A stretch of DNA of 64,000 bases from assembly GCA_963921425.1 (NCBI GenBank), contig OY992836.1, positions 18,431,614 through 18,495,613 on the forward strand, in the 5' to 3' direction. The notes beneath the pieces are model-generated. The model was not told the DNA's origin. It was given only the letters and a program-made list of their open reading frames with translations, and did no database searches. Source of the DNA: Dryas octopetala. Taxonomy: Eukaryota; Streptophyta; Magnoliopsida; Rosales; Rosaceae. Positions 1 to 11,382 of the stretch are shown here, one piece after another. A program made the position numbers and the translations under genes. Each line of letters begins with the position of its first letter. The stretch's first letter is position 1.

Positions 1-2892
1 AACTCTGACACCTCAGCTTCTGCAACCAAGAAATCTGCTTCAACCACACTCAACACCATCCCATTTGTGGGAATCTCACACTCTCTTTTGTGGGAATTGT
101 TTGTGCAAACTGTCACCATTTTTATCTGCTCTGAGTTTTCCTTGATCTTGGACAGGGATTTCCATATCACTGCTGCGAGTATTTCAAAAGGTGAGACCGT
201 GGCTGTTTGGTTGGAGAGAAAATGGGCTATTTTCTCGGCAGTTACATGGAAAGTGTGTGTCTTCATCTTGCAGTCGTTGGGAGTCAGCCAGTAATCGCCA
301 ACTGGGTCGACCCTTTTCAGGGAAAAGGGTGTTTTGGGAATTGAGAGTACTGGGATTTGTTCTTCATTGGATTTCTTCCCTTCAGGGTCTGGCACGTGCA
401 GGGACTTCAGTGGCACGTGACCTGCCATGACCTTCCCCCACATGTTGATGAAGCTTGAGGCAGAAAATGCATCTCCGAGGACGTTTGCCCAGCTCAGACC
501 CACTGACATTCCTCCACATTTGAACCATGTAAACTGCTTAAACATCCGCATGAAATTAACAAAGACCAATTAATGCTATTTTGTTAAAGGGTAAAAAGGG
601 AAAAGAATAATGTAATAAGTAATATAAGAAAATTTGTTTCGTACTTGTAAGTTGTAACTCCAATAATTAACGACATTTTGTCTAACTCACTAAAAAACTC
701 AAGTAATTAAGAGACTAGGCGCGCGACCTAGACAATATGATTATATGAGACTAGGCCAGCAAGTCATTAATAAATATGCAATTAAAAATTTAACAATTTT
801 AGAAGTACAAGAATTATAATTTTCATGTGAAAATATACAATTTTAAATGAAAATAATATGTATTCGTCTAGGACTCTAGGGATTGTTCCGGCTCACTAAA
901 AACTCTCTCCCCCACCGGCACCTATACACCAACTCAATTAAGAGACTAGGCCACCAAGTCATTGGTTACAATAAATATGCGATTAAAAATTTAACAATTT
1001 TAGAAGTATAAAAATTATAATTTCCATGTGAAAATATACAATTCTAAATGAAAATAATAGCAATTTATATATTTAACAAATACAAAGAATTGAAATAATG
1101 AGAAAATTCATAGATGAAAATTAAAATCATATGAAGTGATTTTTTTTAATTAACAATGGTTGTTTATGAGATTTGATCATAGTAACTCATTCACAAAGGA
1201 AAGACTATATGCCAATAGACGAAATGATCATTGGCGAAGTGAAAGAATTTTTTGAAAAAAAAAAAAAAAAAAAAAAAAACATCAGCAATTGAAGTACCTG
1301 AGCTATAATAAGAAGAACAAAACTTGAGTCGCACCAACTTTAACATCAATATAATAAGGCTTTGGCTTTTAGTTTCTAGAATTGAGATTTTATTTGAAAT
1401 GGTTTAATTAAAAAGAGAAAGTATATATATGTATTTGTCATATTAATTACCTTACCTTACTAGTACTAACTCTCATGGGTGAATAAAACCTGCTTGGATA
1501 TCGATCAATGCATGTGGTCACTGAAAACTGATACATATATATATATATATAGTTTTCAATCACAATTGATATTCGAACTAGACATGGACCCATGCAATTG
1601 AATATGGCCATAATGGCCTGCCGGCCTGCAAACCATTACACCAATGGGTGCCAACAAGAACTAAAGCTTCCTCTTACACTTGCACATACGTTTGGCATTA
1701 ACTTTCCTCATCAGGTAGATACAGAGATGCAATTATAGTTTTTAGATATTTTGTTATTTTGTTAGATCGTACATATTTAGATTTAGACTAGATCGAATGA
1801 ACTTAATTAGTATATATATACATATAGTTTAGATAGACAGTGTGACAATATAAAATACTGGCTTAATTGTGTTTTTATCATTCATAGTTTTAGTTGATTT
1901 TCACTTTACTACCAATATATTTATTTGTCTCACTTTAACACCTATAACTATTTCTGGTGTCTCACTCTACATTTGTCCGTTCATTCCGTCAGCTAATTCA
2001 TCAATATTGGTGACAAAAATGTCACTACCACGTCAGCATTTTTGACAGCTTGAGTGACGAAATAGACGGAAAAATGTAAAGTTAGACTGAGAAATAGTTG
2101 TAGACGTTAAAGTAAGACAAATAAACATCTGAGTTGTAAAATGAAAATCAACTAAAATTATGTATGGATAGTAAAATCATAAATAAGCCTAAGATACTTG
2201 TAAAAGAACATTTTCATATATATATATATATAACTCATGAATCATGATTGCTTAGTTTGGCCTTGAAAATCCCTATTTATTGTGCATATAGAAAATATAC
2301 TATTATAAACAATGATAAATATTGCCTAAAATTAAGAAACGTGCTAAGAGATCATAATACTTGATTAACTGTACAAGATGTCGTGTTTGACGATATATAT
2401 ATAAATTTTCTACTTTGTCTAGTTTTTCTCAACTCTTTATTGAAATAGCAATTACGTACCTGTAAAAATACCAAAGGACAGAACCCAAGATCAGGACCAA
2501 GGGCTTGACTAAAAGAAAGACCATCAAAAAGAGAAGAATCCTCCATGGCCAAGGCCAACCATTCATCAACGGTTTGCTCACAGTAGGCTTCTGCAATTCT
2601 CACACCGCCATCATTGCACTTGATGAACGGCCGGCCGGATTCGGATCTCCGAATCCGGCCGGAGGCGGTGAAGTAGAGCTGCAGCAGCTGGAACATGGGC
2701 TTCTTCAAGTCATAGATTGTGAGACCCTCAACTGCCTCACTCTCAAAGAAGTAAACCCCTTTGATGTAGTGAAGCTTCATGGCCAAGTCCATGTTGGTGA
2801 GCTCATAGTTTTGGTCACCTGTCACTGTGGCTGGCACAACAGAAGAAAGCCTCAGCTTGGACATGAGGCATTGAGTGTTGGTTGATGACACC
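1..2892 (-). CDS. CER2/CER26-like BAHD-family protein (3' end cut by window)
   Basis: Two coding exons: 2460-2892 and 1-533 (partial), joined in phase 0 over a GT-AG intron of 534-2459. The protein starts MVSSTNTQCLMSKLRLSS and contains FFESEAVEGLTIYDLKKPMF, SGRPFIKCNDGGVRIAEAYC and, in exon 2, FKCGGMSVGLSWANVLGDAF and FINMWGKVMAG, all hallmarks of the CER2/CER26 clade of BAHD acyltransferase-like proteins. Family knowledge: these proteins sit at the ER and work with the CER6 condensing enzyme to elongate fatty acids beyond C28 for cuticular wax; acyltransfer itself is not thought to be their job. Consistent with that, the catalytic HxxxD motif reads NVLGD (471-485): His is replaced by Asn. 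The DFGWG motif would lie beyond the window edge. Which paralogue (CER2, CER26 or CER26-like) cannot be settled here. Confidence 0.9.
748..1055. repeat. Direct repeat pair in the CER2-like intron
   Basis: Two copies of about 112 bp (roughly 748-860 and 941-1055) share the order GAGACTAGGCC, AAGTCATT, AATTTAACAATTTTAGAAGTA and TGTGAAAATATACAATT, separated by about 80 bp of unrelated sequence. The second copy has an insertion of a few bases after AAGTCATTG. They look like a local duplication inside the intron; no coding content. Confidence 0.65.
1860..2189. mobile_element. MITE-like foldback in the CER2-like intron
   Basis: About 330 bp with long imperfect inverted repeats. The left arm starts GGCTTAATTGTG and includes TTAGTTGATTTTCACTTTAC and TTTATTTGTCTCACTTTAAC; the right arm carries their complements and ends AAATAAGCC. 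Arms cover at least 110 bp each, leaving a short centre. No ORF. A transcript of the intron would fold here into a long hairpin. Superfamily not assigned because I could not fix a target-site duplication. Confidence 0.7.
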
Positions 2893-3496
2893 ATTTTAGA
2901 GAGAGAAAGTGGAGGAGGAGTACTCTAATTTTGGTGAATGAATCACAAAGTACTGGCTAGCTAGGGACAGTGTGTTCTGGGTCTTGATCTAAATTACTAC
3001 CATTTGTAGATCATGCCTTTTGGATTAGCTTTTATTGTGGTATATGGACATGGGGCAGATGGGCCTAGTTATTGAATCCTTACACATGATCCACCCACAA
3101 ACTGAATTTATGTTCACTTTAATTAATATATTAAATGTCACAATTATTATATTATGGATCATTAAATGTAATTTATGTAGTAGTATTACTCCACAATTTT
3201 ATTTCTTGATTTCTTACACAAAATGAACGGTGCAAACTGCAAAGTTTGTTTTTGCATACTTTTGCTTGTGTAAGAAAGTATTGCTGCGCGCACTTATGTG
3301 CAACGGTGGTGCACAAGCCTATAGCGGTTGAAATAGGGTTTGCGGGGACTGATAGTAGGCTTAGTAGCAGTCTCCCATTATTATTCATTTAAGGAGCGCA
3401 TACGCCAATATCTTTAGTCTATAGAACACAACGTTAATAACAATAGAGATAAAAAAATTTCTTAAATTTAAGCTAGCCATCGAATTAGGAGAGATG
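2893..3496. other. Upstream region of the CER2-like gene
   Basis: Intergenic, AT-rich. It should hold the promoter and leader of the minus-strand CER2-like gene. I see no convincing TATA box and no gene; the short ORFs here have no recognisable homology. Confidence 0.4.
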
Positions 3497-3765
3497 ACAT
3501 TACTTTTTTTTTTTTTTGGTTACATGGCAGGCTTAAGAGCTCAGAAACAAGAATGAACCTAACTACCCAGATCTCGCACTGCCTAGACCCAAAAGTTCAG
3601 AAGCTAAGAGGGGAAAAAGGGAGGGGGGTGGGGAGTCGAAAATAGGAAGACCTAACTCAAGATCATAACTCAACTTAGCTATAAATATGGCTAATGGAAC
3701 AAGCCCAATCCTTCTTGATCAGATTTTGACAGCAAGAAATAAGGTTGAAAAGATGGCATTACTTT
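3497..3765 (-). mobile_element. Probable retroposon 3' end with poly(A)
   Basis: On the minus strand this sequence ends in an A tract (a T run near 3505-3520 on the plus strand) preceded by about 240 bp of mixed-composition DNA unlike the AT-rich flanks. This is the form expected of the 3' end of a 5'-truncated LINE or a processed copy. No protein domain was recognised, so the class is uncertain. Confidence 0.35.
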
Positions 3766-3845
3766 AGTTAGAATTTAGAAATGATGCATTACTTTAGTTG
3801 GGCATTACTTTAATAATAATTTTTTATTATTAGATATATATTACA

Positions 3846-3932
3846 GTTGTTGGGTATCCCGATTAAAAGGGTTGTATAATTACCCACAGCGCCCAAGTTC
3901 AATCCCCTCTCTCTCCAACAAAAAAAAAAAAC
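3846..3932 (+). mobile_element. SINE-like fragment with poly(A) tail
   Basis: The segment contains GCCCAAGTTCAATCCCC, a good match to the RNA polymerase III B box, followed about 15 bases later by an A run of a dozen. An A-box-like stretch is not clear, so this is a partial or old tRNA-derived SINE at best. Confidence 0.35.
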
Positions 3933-4913
3933 TATTTTAATACCGTTAATTTAGATCCATAATTTTGGAATTCTTTTTATTTTTATTTTTTTTGATACAA
4001 GGTGCAAGGAGAGGACTTAAAAGTTAGAAACATGGGAATTTTCAATGATCATGTGAGGGAGTGACGTACAAGAGGGTATGAACCAAACAAATTTAAATCA
4101 CTTGTTCCACCACTACCAGATGATTGGGCCCCCAGCTGCATCTATATGTTGCCTGCCTGCAGCTTAGAACTATCTTCTCTGTACTCTTGTCTTTCAATTT
4201 TCATTTCTAATTTGTTTTCTATCTGTTTCTTCCTCTTTATCTTTATCAATCACCAAAAGGTGATGCACCTCTCAACTGCAGCAAATTAATTTCGTTGCAT
4301 TAATAAGTTTCAACAGTTTTTGTGCTCACGAGACAATATATGAATGCAACTTCGTAATTTAGGTGAAAGATGTTCGTCTATATATATACATATATGGAAA
4401 TGTTTTTTATGATACGGCACATGCCTAACTTCAAGAAGACACACAGTTACTGTACCATGTGAATTCTGATATATAGCAGGAGCAATCCAGCAATAACTTG
4501 ATTTTTTTTTTTTTTTTTTATAGAATCATAAAATTTAATTAATTAAACTTCCAAACAAGTGACATGAAGATTCTTAGCTAGACAACTCATAAGCCATAAT
4601 GGCCTCTAACCAGTTAAAGATATATACCTCTATTGTGCAAAGCATAGTGCACCAATGTATGAGCAACAACGTACGTTGCTCTCTCTTGGACAAATAGAAA
4701 ACTGCGAACCCAAGTTAGACAATGGAGCAATAACTTGGGAATTGGATCGGGACATTCCTAAAATTTACGGGCCTTATGCGGAATTTTAAAATGGGGCCTT
4801 ATTATTGTATATTTTTTTTCCAACATATTAGATGCTATTTGTAAGATTTAATTATAAAAAAATGCATTGGTACTAAGGTTAATGAAATGAGTCAATTGAC
4901 TCAATTTACGAAA

Positions 4914-5089
4914 AATTATTGGGTATAACCGATATATCGCCACGTGGTATAACCAATTCAACGTGTAAGGGTATTACTAGACGATGTGTTTATATTAGTA
5001 AGATATAGTATTAATAACATTCACTCATATTATAACAAATAAACTGGTTATACCACGTGTCAATATAACGGTTATACAGAATAATTTCT
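4914..5089. mobile_element. Small MITE with about 45-bp inverted repeats
   Basis: The left end AATTATTGGGTATAACCG and the internal CACGTGGTATAACCA are mirrored by TGGTTATACCACGTG and CGGTTATACAGAATAATT at the right end. Total length about 175 bp, no coding potential. Each arm carries CACGTG, a G-box core, so the insertion brings two potential bZIP/bHLH sites. Confidence 0.7.
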
Positions 5090-5099
5090 CTTAATCTAT

Positions 5100-6168
5100 T
5101 TACAACAAAACAAAGAAACGAATATGCTTAGTATTGAGTTAGAAAGCAAATGCAAACTTTAAGAAATAATAAAACATTTGTACATTTCTTGTAAAGCATG
5201 ACAATATAAAACATAAAATCAATATGTTTGAAGTTAAGAATACATAACTAAATTATAATTTTGTTAACCTCAATGATATCAAAGTAAAGCATTGAATTAA
5301 CATACTAATACATCTAAATAATAAACAAAGAAAAATCCTAATTCAAAATAAAGAGTAAAATTATCTTTCTCAGACCAAATATAAAACTTATAAAATAATT
5401 TACTAAAGCCCAACAATTTTTTTTCTTTATCTTCTTTGGCTATTTTTATTATTTTTAATTAGTTTGATATCAGATTATTAATGTAAGTTAGTGTCTAGTC
5501 CTTGTAAGGCCTCGATAATTTTTTAACATATAAGTTAGTTGAAGACATGGGCTGGCCATAAAACAACTGCTGAACAAATTATCTTCCTATTCCAAAATTT
5601 AATAAACAATAAAATCTATATAACATTAGTTCAAAATACGAGGCCCTCTACTGTTGTAGCCCTGTGCGGTGGCACCACTTGCATCATGCCAAATACGGCC
5701 CTGAGTTGTGTTAATCATTTACCTTATTAAATGTATAGATTTGAAAGCCCCACTAATATTGGGGACATAAATAGTACCATGTAAATGCTTTTTTTTTTTT
5801 TTTTGAAATATTTTTTAAAGCAATAAATTGTTCTCATTTGTAGTCCAACATGTAGGGGGCTGGTTTGTTAATTTCCCTTTTTTAAATTTCAAATTATTGT
5901 CAATTAATTTTCCACCGTTTTCTTGCCATCAATGCTTAAAGCCTTAAAGCCTTAAACAATGGTACAATTATTAATTAGTTCAAGAGGCAGCTTCTGCATG
6001 AATATGGTAGTTGGGAGAATGGGAGTTGCTAGTGTTGGTGCCTTTTAATTGCGATCAAGACCAATACTCATAATTTTTCTAAGCGAAGAGGATAACATTT
6101 TCTTTATTTCTTTTTTTATCTGAAGGTTTTATATAACAGATTTAAACTTGAAACATTTCTAATAGTAT
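5100..6168. other. Gene-free AT-rich stretch
   Basis: No gene is visible. GC-richer islands near 4750-4800 and 5500-5700 (GGGGCCTTATTATTG, AATACGAGGCCCTC, GCATCATGCC) look like remnants of an older transposon interrupted by the small MITE at 4914-5089, but no transposase similarity could be read. Confidence 0.3.
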
Positions 6169-6551
6169 GAGTTAATTACACTTACATTCTTTGAAATTTA
6201 TCGTCTTTTCACATATATTCCATGAGGTTTTAATAATTACACATACATTCCCTGAGATTTCAAAACTGTTACATATAACCCCTTATAGTGAGACGAAAAA
6301 TGATGAGAAATTATGCAAAAAAGCATGTTAAGGGATTAAATAACCTGATAAGATAACTCAAAGTGTAAGGTTCAACCGCTCAACCTCAATACAAATATTT
6401 TCTTTTTTATTTATTTTTTTATTTTTTTCTCTTGTAGGGGGTTATATGCAATAATTTTAAAACCTCAGATGGTGTATGTATAATTATTGAAACCTCAGAA
6501 GGTGTATGTGAAAAGACGATAAATTTCAAGAGGTATAAATATAATTAACTC
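6169..6551. mobile_element. MITE with about 110-bp terminal inverted repeats
   Basis: The element starts GAGTTAATTACACTTACA and ends TATAATTAACTC. The arms match over about 113 bp, including TGAAATTTATCGTCTTTTCA on the left and its complement on the right. Flanks CTAATAGTAT and CTAAATAGTAC resemble each other as a 9-bp imperfect target duplication, which with the long arms would fit a Mutator-like non-autonomous element. No ORF. Confidence 0.8.
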
Positions 6552-8682
6552 CTAAATAGTACAAAGAAAAATATTGGTCTAGTCTAACATTAAACTAGTT
6601 ACTAACTATTGGTCTAGTCTTATTCAAGTATTTAGTTCAAGTCACCTACACATAATAGGACGTGTTGACTAGCATACCACACAATGGGAATGCTAAGCCT
6701 TACCTATATAACAGTGGATACTATCATTAAGGAGCCATATAGGTCGCTCAAACTGCAAGACTTAATTACGAACCAAGGAAATGTTGAACTCTCTCACAGA
6801 GGTGAAAGACTTTTGGGGAAAGTCTATTCGTGCTCCTTGGTAACATGTCAATTTTTTTATAATTCTATGAAATAAATTAAGAAATAATTAGAAATAAACC
6901 AAAAAGATATACATGACTGGGTAAAACCCAAGGGTTTTTCACTTTCAATTTAAACTCATTTTGATTGAATTATTTTTCTTAAGTTTTGATGAGTCGCGCT
7001 ATTACTCAACAACCCCTATTTTTTTAAATGGTAACTTTTAATGTTGAATTAATGATACCATATTTTAAGCAATTGTCAATTAACAACTATGATTATGATA
7101 ATTAAATTTTTTTAATTTAAAGTTTTAATTTTTAATTTTAAATATTGTTACATAATGACAGTGTGTTATCATTTTTCAAAGATATATGCATATGAGTGTT
7201 CGTATATTTATCTTGAAACTTCTGATAACATGGTAAATAAAATTGTCATCCTTATTCTTCAATCGTCTTCCTATTCTTTCTTCTTGTTTTTTCTTGTTCT
7301 TCTTGTTTCATCTTTCATCTTCTTCTTTTATTTTATTTTTTGTCCTGATTTAAAGATATAATGTTCTCATTCTTTAAGTCCCCTTTTCGTTCTTACATTT
7401 TTTAATTTTAACCTGAGCGAAAGGTATATTCTTTTTCTTTCATCTTTTTCTTTACCTGAGCCAAATGTATCTTCTTCTTATTTATTTGACATGATGTAGA
7501 GGTTTTTTATTCTTTTATCCTTTTTTACCTGAGTTAGAGGTGGTGATACTTTGTATTTTTGAGTTTATATACCTATTTTGGGTTGAGATACCTTTGGTTT
7601 ATACACCTCATTAGGAAATTGAATTTTTAGTGGAGTTGAGTATAGAGCTTAAATGACTATTTGGAGTATGTTAGGTGATATTATTTAGATACTTGATGAA
7701 ATGTTGTTATGAATTTTTTGTCGATTTATATACCTTATGGGGAGGGTGGGAAAGAACAATAATGGTTTAAGGTTGAAGATTATGTGAGTTTGTATACGGG
7801 AATGTTACCCAAGTAAAGGCTTTGTTATCTAAAGATTAGGTAATGAAATAATATAGTTACGCTTGTTTTCTAATGTATTGTTGCATTGTACGACTATGTA
7901 AAAAGATTGTGATTATATACTTTAGGAATAGGTTTGTATTAGTGTTTATTACATTTCTGTTCTCTTAAATTTTGGAGGCTTATTTGGTCATCATTTTTCT
8001 CTATCTATATAGTAGGTAAATTATATGTATATATTTGGTGTTTAACGTGCTCATGATAGTTGTGTATTTTGAATTAAATGTAGGTGCGTCATAAAATATT
8101 AGGGAATAAAAAAATTTTAAATTAAAAATTAAAAGTAATAAATGCCTAAATTTATAGATTCTTAATTGTTTTCCATTATTTACAAGGGGTAAAATAGACA
8201 TACAAAATTAAGAAATAGGCCTAAATCGAAAACCAAAACCCCTTAGATTAAATGCATAGAACTCAATTGAAAATTTATAAAAAATTTAAATACATTATTG
8301 GGCTTCAATCTAAAAATCCCATAAATTAAATGCATAGAACTCAATTGAAAATTTATAACAAAATTTTTATTTTGTCTTCATTGGACACAAATACTTGATT
8401 TAGATATATACTAAATTGTGACAAACTAGAGTTCATGTACTGAATCAAAATTAAGATATTAAATATGAAAAAAAACCCAAACAAAAAAGCTAAAAAAAAC
8501 AAAAATTAACAAAAGGCAGCAACCCCACCCCCCTCAATGGCTGGCAGCAGCCACCCCTCCCTCATTTTCTCTCTTCATTTCTCTCATTCTCTTTTTTTTT
8601 TTTTTTTTTATATCGATCTTCCTTAATTCCCACACTCTCGCCAGATGGGACAAAGGGCTCATGCACACAACAAATCTTAGGG
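6552..8682. other. Gene-free AT-rich stretch
   Basis: Low-complexity TTC/TTTTC tracts around 7240-7480, with CCTGAGC/CCTGAGT motifs recurring at about 60-bp spacing, and a short tandem duplication near 8248 and 8325 (TTAAATGCATAGAACTCAAT followed by TGAAAATTTATA). No gene recognised; ORFs here are compositional. Confidence 0.35.
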
Positions 8683-8954
8683 GAAAAGAAATGTCAGAAA
8701 CCCAACTAAATTAGTAATTACATACATATATAAGGCTTTTTATTAATTTACCTACTTGAACTTTGACCTATTTTTCACTTCACCATCTGATAAATTTTTT
8801 GACTCGATGTGGCACCTCAATTTTAAAAAAATTTCAGTGTCAGACCTCTGTTACATTCCGTCCAATTTTTCATCTAACATAGTCATGTGTGACGCATGTA
8901 ACTTATTTTTAAGGGATATTTTGGTCTTTTTGCACCTCTATAAGATAATTTTAG

Positions 8955-10022
8955 GGGAGTGCTGCTATTTGCACACCCTTTTTTTATCTTTTTGCACACG
9001 CTTTTCTCCTACACACCTTCTATATTCTCTTGAAATTTTAAATTTCTCTTTAACACACCCTTCCAATTACCTAATACCCCTATTTTATACATTTCACAAA
9101 ATTTCTCACCACAACACACCCCTTCACCCACCACACCCCCATCAACTCAGACCCATCCCCCTCCCTCCCTCCCTCCCTCTCTCCCTCATTCCCTCACCGA
9201 CCACCTCCATTTCTCTCTCTCCTCTTCCGCAGCACCACCCTCCCTCTTTCTCCTCCCATCCGAACACCATTAAAAAATAATTGCAATTCGGCAGGTTCGA
9301 CGGACCAGTGCCGAACTGGGCTGTTTCGTTCGGCACTCATCCGTCGAACAATCCTATTATATTCGGCGGATGAGTGCCGAACGAAACAGCCCGGTTCGGC
9401 ACTGGTCCGCCGAACCTGCCGAATTGCAATTATTTTTTAATGGTGGATGTTCGGTGGTTGTCTGCCATGGCTGGTTGTCTGCCATGTTCGGTGATTGTCT
9501 GCCAAAGGGAAGGAGAGGCGTTGCGGGGTGACGGTGACCCGAGAGGCTGAGTAGTCGCCGCTATGCAGAGGCTGGAGTTGGAGCTAGCGTGGGCCTGGTT
9601 CTCGGCTTCGAGGTGGAAGACGAGGTGTTGCGGGCGGAGGTGTAGTAGCATGTGGGAGGACATCGAGCTCATGGAGGCTGGGTGCTGCGCGCAGGCGGTT
9701 GCGAAGACGAGGTGCGCACATGCTAGTAGATTGGGTTGGCAGCTGCTGGTGGTCTCTGCTCGCGGGGAGGTGGCCAGCGATGACAGGCGTGACCAAGGTT
9801 GGCGGCGGAGTGACCTCATCAACTTAGACGGTGAAGAAGAAAAAAAAAAAGAAAAAAAATGGAGATAAGGATGGGGATAGGAATTGAGTGTGTACGGGGG
9901 GGAGATAGGAATGGGGTGTGTGGGTGAGAGGAGGGCCAAAGTGGTCTTTTTTCTTGAATTTTTTTTTTTTTTTTTAAAAGGTGTGCAAAAAGAAAAAAAA
10001 AAGTATGCAAATAGCAGCGATC
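8955..10022. mobile_element. Inner non-autonomous transposon carrying a long palindrome
   Basis: The ends are inverted: AGTGCTGCTATTTGCACACC on the left and GTATGCAAATAGCAGCGAT on the right, with TTTTTGCACA / TGTGCAAAAAG further in. The left half is a pyrimidine-rich block (CCCTCCCTCC runs), the right half purine-rich, and the centre holds the palindrome described separately. A related element lies at about 23505-24326. No transposase. Confidence 0.65.
9265..9445. repeat. Near-perfect palindrome, 84-bp arms, 13-bp loop
   Basis: Left arm 9265-9348 and right arm 9362-9445 pair with only three mismatches. The arms contain GCAATTCGGCAGGTTCG, CCAGTGCCGAACTGGGCTG and TTCGTTCGGCACTCATC. All three mismatches are C-to-T or G-to-A changes in the left arm at or next to CpG, as expected from deamination of methylcytosine. 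Transcribed in either direction it would form a very stable hairpin, the kind of precursor that Dicer-like enzymes cut. Confidence 0.9.
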
Positions 10023-11153
10023 TTTTATGTTCATATCCCACTAATTTCTCTCAATACCCACAAAATTTCTAATTTCCTAAAAATAAAATTTTTTCAGATA
10101 AACAAATAACATAGCAGCAACCCCACCGCCCCTCCCTCCACCCACCGCCGGCGGTCCCTCGCTCTGGCCACCTCGTTCTTCCTCCCCTCCTCCCGAGCAG
10201 TTCCCTCCCCTCTTCTCTTGCATAATTTATAAATCCGGGTTTATAGGCAGGAGAACTGGGTTTTGGTATTTGGGAATGTGAGGGCTTTGTTTTTGGTGAA
10301 TTGGAGTTTATAAATCTTGGTAGATTCATTCACTCCAATGGATAACCACCTGCCACAACGCTTGGGTGGGTAGCTTGGCTTTGGAGGGTGAATCAGTGGG
10401 TGGGTTGTGGTGGGATGGGGGTGAGCTGGTGGTGTTGCGTGATGGGTTGGGGATTGAACTGGGGAGTGGGTAGGATAGTGATTGGGTGGGTGGGTGGGTG
10501 GGTGGGCTATGGTGGTGGTGGTGACTCGGCCATCTTGGCCGTTGGGGAGTGAGAGAGAGAGAGAGGGTGCTGAGAGTTGCCTTTGTTAAAAGGGAAAAAA
10601 AAAAAAATAACTTGGGTGGTTGAATTTCTCCATAAAGGAACCAAGAGTTGCCTTCGCCAAATTGAAACTGAAACCCAATTGTGGGAATGAAAAGTACAAC
10701 TTACCCATGAAAGATGATGATAGTCTGTGGGTTATGCTTTTTGCCGGAGGGTTATGGTGGGGTGAGGAGGAAGAGACGATGGAATGAGTAAATTCTTTTT
10801 TTTTATTTGTTTTTATCTTTCAAAAATAATATTGAATATATATTAATTGCAAACAATATTAAGAATTTTAAAAAGTGTTTATTAAATAAAAAAGACATGT
10901 GTAAATTTTTTAATGGTCCAAGTCAGGTATGTTGTTTTTTTTTTGTCTAATAATAGATAATTAATATGAAAAGACTAAAATGCCTTTATTTTTTACAGAA
11001 ATATTGACAGAATATAACAGAGGTCTGACATTCAAACTTTTTAAAAATTAAGGTGTCACATTAAGTCAAAAAATTTATTAGGTGGTGAAATGAAAAATAA
11101 GTCAAAATTCAGGTGAGTAAATTGATAAAAAGCCTATATATAATTACATATAT

Positions 11154-11314
11154 GGAAAATGCTAGGAAGTCCATGAGTTTGTATCATCTAGTGTACCATT
11201 TATCTAATAAAGGTGAACCCTATTTGTATTGGTGGGTTCCACCTCTATTAAAAAGATGATACACTAGATGGTACAAATAGATAGTACAAAGAGATAGTCT
11301 TCTTAGCACTACCC
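11154..11314. mobile_element. Small MITE inserted in the right arm of the larger transposon
   Basis: About 160 bp folding back on itself: GTATCATCTAGTGTACCAT on the left pairs with ATGATACACTAGATGGTAC on the right, with AATGCTAGGAAG / CTTCTTAGCACT at the outer ends. It interrupts the AATTACATATAT / TATATATATGTAATTAC portion of the outer element, so it inserted later. Confidence 0.7.
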
Positions 11315-11382
11315 TTATATATATATATGTAATTACTAATTTAGTTGAGTTTAGGGTTTAGGGTTACTGACATTTCTTTTCA

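Larger units (their letters stand above)
8683..11382. mobile_element. Nested inverted-repeat transposon complex, about 2.7 kb
   Basis: The left arm (from about 8683: GAAAAGAAATGTCAG, then CAACTAAATTAGTAATTACA, GGCTTTTTATTAATTTACC, CAGACCTCTGTTACATTC) is mirrored on the right by CAGAGGTCTGACATTC, GATAAAAAGCC, TGTAATTACTAATTTAGTTG and CTGACATTTCTTTTC ending near 11382. The arms run for more than 150 bp. Inside lie a second inverted-repeat element (8955-10022) and a third, small one (11154-11314) that splits the right arm. The interior is GC-richer than the flanks and includes (GGGT)n near 10483-10506. No transposase is encoded; the ORFs inside are artefacts of pyrimidine or purine bias. Confidence 0.75.

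Noticed and set aside
8756..9280. 174-codon ORF on the plus strand
   Set aside because: Runs through the transposon arm and a CCCTCC pyrimidine block; the protein is mostly Leu, Pro and Ser with no domain, and the frame is open only because of base composition.
9430..10041. 203-codon ORF on the minus strand and its overlapping ORFs
   Set aside because: Lies inside the inner transposon; Ser/Pro/His-rich low-complexity translation, several frames open at once.
11340..11370. Telomere-like TTTAGGG repeats
   Set aside because: Only two to three units (GAGTTTAGGGTTTAGGGTTA) at a transposon edge; too short for an interstitial telomere array.
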